Shown one piece after another: positions 44,496-56,279 of a stretch of DNA of 64,000 nucleotides. The DNA comes from Diphasiastrum complanatum (taxonomy: Eukaryota; Streptophyta; Lycopodiopsida; Lycopodiales; Lycopodiaceae): assembly GCA_029204225.1 (NCBI GenBank), contig CM055094.1, forward strand, positions 24,078,541-24,142,540, written 5' to 3'. The notes under the pieces are model-generated. The model had not been told where the DNA came from, made no database searches, and saw nothing but the letters and a program-made list of their open reading frames with translations. The translations under genes and the position numbers were made by a program. Each line of letters starts with the position of its first letter. The first letter of the stretch is position 1.

Positions 44496-44507
44496 TGGTA
44501 TCAGAGC
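44496..44507 (+). other. Copia-type primer-binding site of LARD-like element
   Basis: TGGTATCAGAGC, exact initiator tRNA-Met type, 2 nt after the left LTR. Confidence 0.88.
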
Positions 44508-44576
44508 CGATTGGCCGGTCAGCTATGCGGATCTCACGGAAATGGCCACGGTTTGGGGTTCATCAAGACAACTGTT

Positions 44577-45380
44577 GTGCAAGGTGCTGCCCACAGTGTA
44601 AGCACGGTTGCATCCACGGTCGGGGTGGTTGGTAGGACGGGGGCTTGATGAGTCAAAGTGTTGCCCTTGAGGTGTAAGCACGGTCAGTTTCCGCAGTTCG
44701 AGCCTGGCGCTGTCTGCACGTAGGACAGATGAGGCAATGTGCTGCCATTAGGTTGGTGTAAGCACAGTCTGTGCCTTGTGGGGTGCGAGGTGACATATTC
44801 GCGATGGCCACCATTTGTTTAGCTATAAGGGCTATCGACCAAATTTGGTGGGGACGTTACTGAGGCAATGTGCTGCCTAACGGTGAAAGCACGGGTGCGT
44901 CCATGATTTGGGTGGTATGCTGCAGATCGTTTAGCTATAAGGGCTATCAACTAAATTTGGTGGAGGTGTTATTGAGGCAATGTGCTGCCTAATGGTGAAA
45001 GCACAGGTGCGTCCACGGGGGTGGTATATTCAAGGATAGCTGCCATTCGTTTAGCTATAAGGGCTATCGACCAAATTTGGTAGGGGCGTTATTGAGGCAA
45101 TGTGCTGCCTAACGGTGAAAGCACGGGTGCATCCACGATTGGGGGGTACGCTGCCGATCGTTTAGCTATAAGGGCTATCGACTAGATTTGGTGGGGGCGT
45201 TACTGAGGCAATGTGCTGCCTAACGGTGAAAGCACGGGTGCGTCCACAGGGGTGGTATATTCAAGGATAGTTGCCGATCGTTTAGCTATAAGGGCTATCG
45301 ACCAAAAAGTGGTGGGGCGTGACTGAGGCAATTTGTTGCTTAATGGTGAAAGCACGGATAGTTGGAGGGGTGTCCTATGT
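44577..45380 (+). repeat. Tandem array with dimeric 231-bp periodicity
   Basis: The word TGAGGCAATGTGCTGCC (with variants) starts at 44861, 44973, 45093, 45204 and 45324, spacings of 112, 120, 111 and 120 bp. Alternate units are closest, so the period is a dimer of about 231 bp. Each unit also has GTTTAGCTATAAGGGCTATC and GGTGAAAGCACGGGTGC. More diverged units extend left to about 44577. No ORF spans the array. Confidence 0.88.
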
Positions 45381-47180
45381 GGGCTGATTCTGTGATCGAT
45401 TTGTATGGGCGCAGCCAGGCAAAGGTCCGTTGGCAGGACCATCTCAAAGGGGGACCTTGTCTTTGTTACTTGTTAGTAAACCTGCCTGAGTGTCTTACTT
45501 GTATGTATTCGTGGTGAGTCTTAGTACTCGTGCTTTGCCTGATTTGCATGATTGCTTGTGATACAAGGAGCTGATGGCTCGAGAAGGAACCTTTTCTTTT
45601 GAAGGCTGATACCATCAAACAAAGAGGACTACAGAATCTGTGGGGCGGATTTGCAGTTCAAGTATTTGCACGTGAACGGTAACGAAACGACTCAATGTTT
45701 GCAAAGGATGGATGGCTAGCCTGTTTCTTGGGTTAGTTTCATTTGGGACAACGCCCACCAAACGCAAGCAGAAAGTCAAAAGTTGGAAAGGGTAATTTCA
45801 GGGGAGATCTTCTATGGAGCAGTTGGTCTTCATTTTGGGACGGCCACCTTCAGAACTGAAACTCACTGAGCATGGGTGATATCCAGTATCAGTTGGGTTT
45901 TTCCTCAAAGGGGAAATACTAGGATCCTCTTCAGAGATTGGCAACAAGTTGGATCGAGCCATAATCCTAGCAGATGGGAAGCAAAGTGTTGGAAAGGCTT
46001 TTTGTCCGAAGAACTCTACTCTAAGTCCGATCAACTGATTTTATAAGTGGAGGGGAACTATCACACACCCCTCTCTCTTGGGGCAAATTTTGAATGAAAG
46101 TTGATCAAAACGGGGGCAAATTCAAGGTGACATAGCCATACTCACATGAGGAGACTGGCGAACTTTGGACCTAATAAGTTGACAAGTTTTTGTTGTGGAA
46201 AGGAAAGTTTGTTATAGGCTTTCTCGGGACCAGCAATGATGAGGAAACATATGAGTACGTCGGCTTGTGTTACGTGTAAGGCAAGCTGATCAATGAAGGA
46301 ACTGAAAGTTGAGTCTTGCATGAGAGACTTGGTATTTTGAACGGAAGCTAAGGGACAGTTCGCGTTGAGATCGGACTAGTGCAAACTCTGGGTGCATGTG
46401 TCTGATTCAAAGAGAGCTACTTGAAGCCAAGTTCGATGTACACTTCTTGTTTTGACTGTGAGGCAACTGACCAGTGATGGAATTGTGAAAGTCAAGTTTT
46501 GTGCGACGGACATGGTGCTTCAAACAAACACGAAGAGATAGTTTGGATGCGGATCAAACTGGTGCGACCTTTTGGCTTTCCACGAGGTCAATGGTTACAT
46601 TTGGGCTGATTCAAAGAGCTACTTCAAGCTAAGTGAGAGGTGCATTGCGGAGTACTCAATCTTTGCCTACCTTAAAGAGCCAAGATGGAAAAGTATCAAG
46701 ATCAGGCTGGGACAAGGAGAGAAATCAAGGTGCAGAAGCAACAAGGCACGGAGTGGACCATAAAGTGGGCAATCAAACGATAAATCCTTTGGCTCAGGGA
46801 GCCTTGATACCTATGCGGAACTGAACAAATCTGGAGCTCAGGGAGCTCAACACAAAGTGCATCAAGGACAAATCAGGAGCTCAAAGGAGTTCCAAAGTCG
46901 AAAGTCAGAAGCGACAGGGGCGAACATTTCAAAGAAAGGCCTCTGTCACCAGTTAATAAGGTTCTCGGGTTGTACGAAAGCGATATCAAATCTATGCTTT
47001 TCCCAGACGAAGACATATTTTCAAGTTATGTAATTTTTCAATACAAAGAGCTGAGCCTCCGACTTGTGGTGTGCCAGCTTCAATGTTAATAAAAAGTGGC
47101 CAGTAAATTGAGTATTGTGCCAAGTAGCTTAAATGTATAGTTATTTTAATTGGGAGACACCTTTACTTTAATCTGACATC
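45381..47180 (+). other. Internal non-coding region of LARD-like element
   Basis: No retroviral motif on either strand. A ~185-bp stretch at about 46265-46440 is imperfectly repeated at 46455-46640 (GGCAAGCTGATCAATGAAGG versus GGCAACTGACCAGTGATGG). A gag, pol or captured host gene could not be found. Confidence 0.6.
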
Positions 47181-48415
47181 TGTTGTAAAGCTACATTTAC
47201 AAGCTTTACTTCCGGCGCCATCGGCGCCAGCTATGTCCCCAACACCAGCAGCGCCCCTGCTGCTCCTGGCACCGGCGCCGCTCCCGGCGCCACTGTGACC
47301 AGAATCCAGCCGGCGCCAAGTTCCTATGGCTGAAAATCTTTGATCGGTTCTAGCGGAGTCCAGAGAGCTCAAATCGATGTGCAATCACCTCACACGATCT
47401 AGGCATGATTAAAGGAAGCCTGGGGATCATTAAAATCTAGAGAGAAAAAATGACTTTCTAGAAAGAGAAAATTCTAGAGAGAGAAAAATGTGCTTTACCA
47501 GCTTGGGTAGAGTGCTTGGTATGAGAGAGGGTGCTGAATCACACCAATATTATAGGGGAGTGCGGGTTGCGACTCAGGGCGAGCTCCAACCAAGTCTCAG
47601 CCTCCCTTGCTGGAATGTTGTCATGGCTCTCGCCTTGGCATGCTAGTGCCCCGGAGACAAGGGTCGGTCACACACTGGAAATGTAACCTTCTCAGATTTA
47701 TCAATAAAGTGGGATTTTTCTCAAACTGACTCTGATTACCTTCTGGGTTTCAATGTTCGGTAAAAGCGCCAGTTGTAAGGCCGCTTCCAAATTTTTAAGT
47801 TGGCACATAGCTGAGGGTTGTATCCCGGGACGCCAGCGGTATGTCGTCGGGACCATTCGGTCCGTGGTGCCAGCAGTATGCTGTCGGGACCATTTGGTCT
47901 AGGAACTGGTTGTTTCCATATCTATCGCGGCTTGTGGTTCTGAGTGTTCCTTGCATGAATGTGAATGGGTTAAGCTCTTGGGGAACGGGCTCTAACCTGT
48001 CGGCTGAGTTGGATGGCTTGCTTGGGTGGAAGTTACCTGTTTATGGCTGTCCAGTCTGGCGTGGCGCCAGGTTGGCTTCCAGCGCTCGTGACGAAGCTTT
48101 CAGTTGGTTAAGTCTAATGTAAGTCAGACCGCTTGCTTGGAATGGATGTTACTCGTTTGTAACGAAGCTTCGAGTTGGTTAAGTTTGATGTATGTCGGGC
48201 GGCTTGCTTGGAGGGAAGTCACCCACATCGGAAACCCCGATCTGGCATGGCGCTAGGTTGGATCTCAATGTTGGTTTTCGGAACTTCAAGTTGGTTAAGT
48301 CTGATTGTTGTTGGCGAGTTGGCTGCTTGTATATCAAGTGGGTTTGGATGGCAAGAGTTGAAGGCTAGGAAGCTAAGTCGTGGTTCCCGACTCCCTTTGG
48401 GATGCCTGCGCTACA
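47181..48415 (+). repeat. 3' LTR of LARD-like element
   Basis: Pairs with 43304-44493. It carries an additional ~60 bp of GC-rich sequence near 47229-47290. No clear polypurine tract lies directly before it. Confidence 0.9.
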
Positions 48416-48482
48416 GGAGGTGGTGGTGGTGGAGGTGGTGGTGGAGGTGGTGGAGGCGGTGGGGGCGGAGGCGGTGGAGGTG
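48416..48482. repeat. (GGT/GGA)n tract, right part
   Basis: Continuation of the tract at 43268-43303 beyond the LARD-like element. The first five bases are the right target duplication. R2 starts within a few bases of its end. Confidence 0.85.
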
Positions 48483-48734
48483 GAATTGAGAGCAACATGC
48501 TTGGTTTTACCTGTCATAGTGAGCTTTAGTTTGTTTTTCCATGTGGATGTGAAAAACTAACTTCTCTTTTGATGATTATAACTTTTGTTGTAGATGAGCT
48601 CTTTCCCTGAATCAAAGCTTGATAGATAGCCCTTGAAAATTCTATTTGATCTATTATAGATGCATCTTGTACAACCTCACATGCACGGAGGTCATTGTAG
48701 ATCTTTCGTGGTCCTCAAATCTCAAATTTTGACA

Positions 48735-48747
48735 TGGTATTATAGCC
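48735..48747 (+). other. Degenerate copia primer-binding site (R2)
   Basis: TGGTATTATAGCC, the same degenerate site as in R1 at 35067. Confidence 0.6.
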
Positions 48748-49675
48748 TAGGTACATGCAAGCATGACATTTGATCTCCATGAAACAAGATCTTGAGTGAA
48801 AATTCTAGGTTTGAGAGTGATCTTGCTTGTCTTCTAGTTTCAAATTGGCTAATGATTGCTTGTTTTGAGTGATTTATTGGATCATATGTGAGAATTTAAT
48901 GTATAAAAATTATATGTCACGTGTGAGTTGCAGCCGTTTGTAATTTTGTAGCAAACTCATCTTTGATCCATTTAGCCCAAGTAGACATTTGTTGGAAAGA
49001 GCATCAAGTGTAGATTGAGAAGGCCAAGCCCCCAAGGGTTGTTGATGCACCTTCTTGATGTATGGATACAATGTTTGAGGGTAGGCAGGTGTGCCCACAT
49101 GGTGTTTTTTGGATCTTTATGGTTTAATTCCCTTGATATTGAGTGTCATGTCCAAAATTGAAAGGTTCTCTCAATTCTATTCAAGTGACAAGGATCTAGG
49201 ACATTGTTTGTAATCAAATCTTTTCAAACCATTCCATCTCTAAAGAGTTAGAGTCATTGTTTGTGGAGTCCAATAGGGATGATTGGATCTAAATTTTGTG
49301 TGGTTTGGTGAAAACTTGTTGTGCTTTGATTTTGGTGATCAAGGCAAGGCCTAATTTCCAATTGACTAGGTTTTGGTGTGATGTGATTCCTATGTTTGTG
49401 ATCTAGATCTTTTGTAGATCTTTCTAGATTTTTTATTTTTTCAAATCTAGTTAATTTAGGGTCACAAAATAAATATTGGAGTCCTTTCACATGTGTGTAC
49501 TTTGTGTACAAGAAAAGCTTTTGGTGAAGATTGATTCTAGGATTTGTGATAGAGATCTTGTGTAGATCTTGCTAGATCTTTGATTTGTTGAAGTCTAGGC
49601 TTTTGGGAATAAGAAACCACTTTGTAGAGTCGTTTCACAAGCTTGTACTTTGTGTACATTTTCATTTGTCTTACA

Positions 49676-50510
49676 TGGCATCAATAGGGGTGGTACCTAT
49701 TGAAGGCAAATGAAAGGTTAAATTCCTCCCGGCCGAGGAGAGTGGGCTTGAAAACAAGCTTGCTAAATGTGAGATTCTTGGAATAGGATCCATTCCTATT
49801 TGGCTTGAATCAAAGAGAAGAGCAAAATTCAAAATGTCTTGTATGTTCCTTCAATATCTAGAAATTTATTGAGTGTGAGTCAATTGATTGACAATGGATG
49901 TGATGTCAAGTTTGTTTGTAATGCTTGCTTTATCATCAAGAATAGAAATGTCATTGCCAAAAGGAATAGAGATGGTAGGCTTTTCAAGCTTGATCTTTGT
50001 GTGAGAGCTAATCACAATTTGGATGTGAAGGAAGCCAAAGGAGAGTATATTTCTCAAAAGGAGAGATTGGGGCATTAAAATCTCAAATTCATGAATGTTG
50101 GCTTTGATGTTAATGTCAAGAATGATGTTTAGAGTGTGGATGAATGTTCTTTTAATGCTGGTGATGTCAAGGATCTTGCAAGGCTCAAGGAGGAGTCAAG
50201 TGAAGAAGATGGTGTAGAGTGCCAATGTCCACACCTAGGCACATCAAGTGGATCATCAAGATCCAAGGAGGAACCATCAAGGCTTGTTTTCATAAGTGAA
50301 AATATGCAAAGGGAAGGCACTATACATTTCAATCCAACCCAACTATTCCTTCAAATCTCATTCACCTTTTTAATGAAGGTTAATTAGTGGCAACAAATCA
50401 TGTGACAAAGGATTAGATGGAGCCAATATTGCTTGCAACTTCGATATCAGAGATGGATCCAAGTGCAGATCCCAAGCTCAACATTAGAGAAGTTCCAAAT
50501 TCAAAATGAC
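49676..50510 (+). pseudogene. Copia pre-integrase fragment fused to gypsy-like tail (R2 copy)
   Basis: The same structure as 36010-36850: a short Gag start, YVPSISRNLLSVSQLIDNGC, the Ser/Glu linker and the gypsy-like tail. The frames are kept almost exactly, with few substitutions, which shows that the chimera formed before the duplication. Confidence 0.75.
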
Positions 50511-51135
50511 CCTTTGTGGAGATATCTTCATTTTTTCTCTTTGATTTTGACCACCACTTGGCCCAATCAAAATGCACACATTTGGAATTTACGTAACATA
50601 GAATAAATAAAAAAAATAAATATTATTATACCCAATATGTTCTAATCTGCTTGAGGACAACACCTCAGGTTAAATTTATTTAACTGTGCTAGTTAGTATA
50701 GTGAAATTTGGTAACTAGACTAGTTACAATTATAGAATGATAGTATGCACAGTAACCTTATGTTGTTATTGTGATTCTAGCATGAGGTTAATTGAATACC
50801 ATACATGTGAGATATCGGCATCCAAAGCTTTGGCAATCACAATGGAAAATAGACTAAGATTCACAATTGAATCTGTTATTCTGCACAATGAGAAAGATCT
50901 TGTGTGGCTTGTCACATGGCCTACCATAGGCTTGTGTAGCAGGCCACATAGGCTTGCTATCTACCAAGCCTATCATAGGTTGCCACATGGCAAGTCATGT
51001 AGGCCCACCATAGGCTGGCATTTTATCTTGTTTGCACCTGACTTTTGCTGCCTACTTGGGCTAGCTTGCGGAATTAATGCAGGAACCTAAGCAAATGACT
51101 ATCGACCATAGACACAAAATCATTCTATCAAACAA

Positions 51136-51527
51136 ACGACATGAATGACAAGATCGAGAGAGAACAATTGTAATCACATCCATTTTTCAAAAAATTTGGT
51201 GCATTGTCTAGATCTAGTTTCATAGTTTCCATATCAATGATTAGATCTTGTAATGAATCATTGATGTGAATGTTTGGAAGCTCACATCATGCCCAAAAAA
51301 TTCATTTTTCAGATAGGGAGTGATAAGTACTACAGAGTTGATTGCCAAAAATCATAGATCTAGAGAGTGATTTGCTAAAAATTGGTAGTGATCTCATTGT
51401 ACCATCAACCAAGCTTTGTGCTAGTTGGATTGGGCCGAGACTAGAAGTTTATTGAGTGCTAGAAGTCTACAGTAGATCATTCCATAGAGTGAAATCTTTG
51501 TGAATTTCAAGTGCTAAGTCATTCAAA
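51136..51527 (+). other. Leader of copia element without visible PBS
   Basis: AT-rich, no ORF. It ends at the Gag ATG at 51528. No TGGTATCAGAGC-like site is present, so the LTR-PBS part was lost or replaced by R2. Confidence 0.45.
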
Positions 51528-53356
51528 ATGGCATCCATAGGTGGAATTTTGGTAGAAGCCAATGAGAGGCTCACATCCACTAATTATTCCATTTGGAAAG
51601 TAAGAATGGAATCACTTTTGGTGCTCCATGATGTCTATGACATTGTCCTAGAAGAGGAAGATGAAGCTCTTGGTGGTAAAGAGCAAGCTAGATACAAGAG
51701 AAAGGCTAGATTGGCCTTACATTGCATCAAGATGACTTCTTGAAAGAGGTGTCATCTTGGATCTCGGACAAGGAGGCTTAGGATTCATTAAAAGGCATTT
51801 ACGAATCCAATAACACTTCAAGGATACTCATGCTTAGAAATCAAGTGCTTCAAAGCATGAAAGGAAGTGGAGAGAGTGCACAAGAGTATGTGCTTAGGAT
51901 CAAATCTTTGAACAAAGAATGGGCATCAATTAGAGATGAAATCCAAGATAATGAATCTTGTGAAAGCCATTATTAATGGACTAAGTGAATATTATACCAA
52001 TCTAGTCCAAAATTTTGCCATCCAAGATAAACTACCTAGAATTGACACGCTCCATAATGTGCTTGTGGCCGAGGAGGGTAGAATGCTTCATCTTAGAGCT
52101 AGGATGGGATCCATGTCCTTGCAAGGAGGTGATGAGAAGGAAGGCAAAAAGAAGACTCGTTAAAGAAGAACCAAGGCAAGGAGGCCGAGGACAAGGATGG
52201 TGGATCAACCTCCAAAGGCAAATCCAAGAAGGACAAATCAAAGCTAAAATGTTTCTTTTGTAGAAAAAAAACACATTTTGCTTCTGAGTGCTTCAACAAG
52301 AAGAATGATCAAGAGAAGGACAAGCAAGGCAATCTTGTGCTTGAGGAGGAGGGGGTGATTGCAATTCATCCTTGATGGCATCTGCAACACCAACATCAAG
52401 GTAGGTGGATTGATAGTGGGGCTAGATCCCACATGTCACATCAAAAGGAATATTTTTCTACCTTAATTCTAAGATGTTTATATTCACGGCAATTGATCAA
52501 GAATGCAAGATAGATGGCATAGGATCTATTCCATTATGTCTTGGATCTTCAAAAAGGATAGATCTTGATAATGTTCTTTATGTACCATCCATCACAAAAA
52601 AAATGTTGAGTGTTGGACAACCAATGGATAATGGACTAGATGTACACTTCAAACATGGAGTTTGTTCCATAATGAAGGATGATAAGTGTATTGCTAGTGG
52701 CATTAAGCAAGGTAGATTGTTCAAGTTGGATGCTAATGTTGTCATTGGAAGTGTGAGCATGGCAAGGGAGGAGCTTTCTCAAATGGAGTTATGGCACGAG
52801 AGGTTAGGCCATACTAACCATAAAGCAATGGAGTCCATGATTTCTAAGGAGCTAGCACTTGGACTTCCCAAATCCATCCAAGTTTGGCAAGCTTTGTGAA
52901 GCTTGTGGTAAATGCTATGCAAGTTGGAGTTTGATTCTTTGATGGAAAATCAAACTTGGGAACTTGTGGATATTTCATATGGGAATAAACCACTTTCTTG
53001 TAAGTGGATTTATAAATTGAAGTACAATAAAGATGGATCCATTAATAAGTACGAAGCAAGACTTGTAGCAAAAGGTTTCTTGAAAACTAAAGGCATAGAT
53101 TATGATGAAACTTTTGCTCCTGTTGCTAAGCTTGTCAATATAAGGATGATCATTTGTGTTGCTACTTCTTTCAAGTAGGAGATTTTCCAACTTGATGTGA
53201 CTAATGCTTTCCTAAATGGATTCTTAGAAGAAGAGATGTACATGTTGCAACCTGAGGGCTTCATCAAGGAAGGAGATGAAGAGAAAGTTTGCTACTTGAA
53301 AAAAAGTCTTTATGGACTCAAGCAAGCACCTAGAGTTTGGTACTCTAGGTTGGTTT
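51528..53356 (+). pseudogene. Ty1/copia gag-protease-RT with integrase deleted
   Basis: Gag starts MASIGGILVEANERLTSTNY and has the capsid motif SGESAQEYVLRIKSLNKEW. A zinc knuckle CFFCRKKTHFASEC near 52248-52289 is complete (CX2CX4HX4C). Protease has WIDSGARSHMSH near 52407-52442. The pre-integrase region follows (NVLYVPSITKKMLSVGQPMD, LWHERLGHTNHKAMESM, CEACGK). At about 52912 the reading jumps directly to RT ([79 protein letters not shown]). The integrase core is missing and RT ends before its catalytic YxDD. Frameshifts occur in gag and near 52905. Confidence 0.9.
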
Positions 53357-53691
53357 TGTGATAAGCTCTTATGAAAATTGTGATACCACATATTTGTATA
53401 TTTATTCCAAAATGGCAATATGTTCTTGGAAATGAGGATATGTGCTTCACAAATACATAATATGAAGAGGCCTATATCATTTTTCGGATATAATTGCTAA
53501 GGACTTGTCTTTTACTTCAGGACAAATCCTCCTGAAATGAAACGACGCCTGGAATACGAAGCAATTAGATTCATATCGTCACACTGAACCATCAATTGTA
53601 CAATTTACTTGTAACTTATACGTTAACTAGAATTTGAAACTGGAGCGATGCACCGGGAATTTCAAGTGGTGTATTTGTTTGCTCCGTAGGC

Positions 53692-53698
53692 TATAAAT
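53692..53698 (+). promoter_or_regulatory. TATA box of gypsy LTR
   Basis: GCTATAAATTTAG, a strong plant-type TATA box. The expected start site about 30 bp downstream falls at the beginning of the GA tract. Confidence 0.6.
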
Positions 53699-53722
53699 TT
53701 AGACATGCTTCATTCTCACACT

Positions 53723-53920
<198 letters not shown>

Positions 53921-54760
53921 TTTGAGATTGAAGAAGTGAATAGAGCATGTAAGGTTGTTTTCGTTCATCTTTGCTCTTCACACTGTTGTGTGTGAGTGAC
54001 TTCGGGTCTACTAGCAATCTTGTATGCATTACTTAAATCATTCTTTGGTCAGGCAGTACATATTTCATTATAGTCGCTTGCTGTGGTTCCGTGAAGTTGA
54101 TCTAAAGAACTGTCTTTCAACTAATTTGCCAGGCTGTGTGAATACTTTGTGTTCGACATTCGAGTGAAATATCCCTTGATGCAATTTTCCATAGTTGTTG
54201 CTAAGAGAAGTATATATGTCTGTAAAATGCTAGTCCCTGCCTGAGGAACTGAGTTGTTGATCTGTATTCATGTTAGTAACGAAGATAATGGTTTCTAACA
54301 TATTTGCGAACTACTTGAGTTTTTTAACCATGACTGGACTTTAGTTGTTGAGGACTTCTGTCTAGAATATATTAGTTCAAGAATAAAATAAACTTTTTGT
54401 CTATTCGTATGCATCTGCATTGAACATAACACAAATCCCTGTTGACAACTTAATCAGACAGAGTGTAATTCATTCGAGTTACTCTGATATCATTTTACAT
54501 ATAGAACGCTTTTTCATTCGGTTCGATAGAGGAAGATTGTTATTTGAAATTGATTTATCAACATACACCAACAATACAAGCAACACTAGTTGCTTATAAA
54601 ATGTCTGTTGACAACCAGAATAACATCCGACACCATTTCATTCAAAATAAGTCAAGTTTGCATCAATTTAACAGCTTTTGAGTGCTATCTCCTTGGGGAA
54701 CTATCTAAATACTACATATATGCAATTTTGTGTTGGTATGTTACGACATATACCAATTTT

Positions 54761-54778
54761 TGGTGTCGTTGTCGAGGA
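54761..54778 (+). other. Primer-binding site, tRNA-Asp type
   Basis: TGGTGTCGTTGTCGAGGA resembles the tRNA-Asp complement TGGCGCCGTTGCCGGGGA with four differences, and lies 65 bp before the gag ATG. Confidence 0.75.
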
Positions 54779-54825
54779 TAGCCAAATAAAGTTGATACAA
54801 ACTGACAACTCCATCTCCATCCCCA

Positions 54826-56265
54826 GTGTATGATAGAGCTTCTCGATTAGAAAGATATCAAAGACTACGAGAAGAATTTTTCAAAAAAATTCAGGAATCT
54901 TTGCAAAGAGGAGAATTACCTTTCCTGAATTTTAATCCTGAAAACTTACCAAAAAATCCTTGTCTTGAAGCTTCTACTGCAGCTGAACCAGGTTCTGAAG
55001 TCGTAAATCTAGAACCAGATCCTGAACCTGAACCTGAACTGAATATGGAAGGCCCTGGTCCATGTTTCACTTCAATATCGAAGATCAAATATGATTATTT
55101 TAAAGGGACATCTTCAGATGATGTTGACAGTTATGTTTCGCAATTCGAGTCAATCGCTAACTCGAATAACAAAGGTGCTGATGTAGATAAGCTACAGACT
55201 TTTCCTGATCTTTTGAGAAAGCAAGCACGCATATGGTACAACCAAGTTGAACCAGGATGTGTCGCCACCTGGTGAAAGATGCATTTCTAAACTAGTTTAG
55301 AGAAATTGGTTATTCGTCCAGAATTCTTGGATGACTTAACAATGTCTAGAAGAAGAAAAAAGAATCTCTTCAAAGGTATAAACAAAAATTAAAGAATTTG
55401 ATTGGAGAACTAACAAGTGTGTACCCTGTCGCAATGCAGATCAAGTGGGTTTTGGTAGGATTACCCCCAAAAATTGATCGATACTGTAGACAAGGAGATA
55501 TGACTTCTTTATCAGCAGTCATAGTGAGTGCTGAGAATTATGAGACTTCCAAGTTAGCACGTAAAAGACGTTCTACTAGACGAATTCGAAAGTCTAAGCA
55601 TGACTCTAGCAACAGTGAAGATAAATCTAAATCTGAATCCAATCCAAGTTCTTTAAGTTTTGAATCTGATTTCAGTGACTTATCAGACACAAAAACTGAT
55701 GATATCGATCGAAGAAAGAATCGAAAGTCCAAACGAAAAGAAGATAGTAAAAACAATGAGGATAAGTCTATGACCTCTAAAGTTGAAAAGCTTTGGAGAA
55801 GTAACATGGCTGATCTCAATAAGAAGTTCAACGATCTGAAAGTTCAAATTTTAGAAGTTGTAGACAAGAGGCTGAAAGCTTCTTATTCGAATTCAGGAAT
55901 ATGGTGTACGAAATGCGGTACATTTGGGCATTCTAAAGAAGAATGTAGAGCTGTGAACGTAAAGTATGTTGAAGATCCTTCTCAGGAAGTCTTATTTATA
56001 TTTCAAGATGATGCATCTACCAATTATGTTCAAGGTTCTATAGTACGATTCCAACAAAGCAAACCAAAGTTTGCACCAAAGAGACACAACCCACTAGAAT
56101 TTGTGGGTCCTTTCATTTCGAATAAACCTGTTTCAAAAAATTGTTATAATTTTGGTGAACCAGGACATTTTTTGCCTGACTGTCCGCATGCATAAAAACC
56201 GATCAGATTTATACCTTTGTGCTCAAACTGCAAAGAACCAGGCCACAAGTATCTAGATTGTCCAT
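54826..56265 (+). pseudogene. Ty3/gypsy gag with three zinc knuckles
   Basis: Begins with an Arg/Glu-rich coil (ERYQRLREEFFKKIQESLQR), then an acidic linker (NLEPDPEPEPELNMEG), then the capsid region KIKYDYFKGTSSDDVDSYVS and LLRKQARIWYNQVEPG. A frameshift lies between 55275 and 55390. It continues KWVLVGLPPKIDRYCRQGDM, a Lys/Arg/Ser-rich stretch, and three knuckles: CTKCGTFGHSKEEC (intact), CYNFGEPGHFLPDC (second Cys is Phe) and CSNCKEPGHKYLDC (intact). The last follows a TAA at 56193. The element is cut at about 56275 by a copia LTR-like segment, and no protease remains. It is the best-preserved gag of the lineage of the nested element. Confidence 0.88.
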
Positions 56266-56279
56266 GATCGTAAAGCCAA

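Larger units (their letters stand above)
43304..48415 (+). mobile_element. Non-coding LTR retrotransposon (LARD-like, 5.1 kb)
   Basis: Two ~1.2-kb LTRs (TGTTGTAAAGC ... GCGCTACA), a tRNA-Met PBS 2 nt after the left LTR, and GGAGG flanking both ends. Between them lie 2.7 kb with no gag or pol similarity, only tandem repeats and small frames. Length and lack of coding match large retrotransposon derivatives that depend on proteins of another element. The LTRs look nearly identical apart from a ~60-bp GC-rich segment present only in the right copy, so the insertion is younger than its surroundings. Confidence 0.88.
48489..51135 (+). repeat. 2.65-kb direct repeat R2
   Basis: Second copy of 34822-37503. 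It starts directly after the GGA tract, so only the 3' part of the LTR is present. After 51135 the two copies diverge completely. Confidence 0.93.

Noticed and set aside
43919-44648. Frames of 60-130 codons in the left LTR of the LARD-like element, repeated in the right LTR at 47841-48489
   Set aside because: Their conservation is explained by LTR identity; they show no motif and the frame in the right LTR runs out into the GGT tract.
44577-45380. CRISPR-like regularly spaced repeats
   Set aside because: Units are contiguous tandem copies of 112-120 bp without unique spacers, inside a plant retrotransposon.
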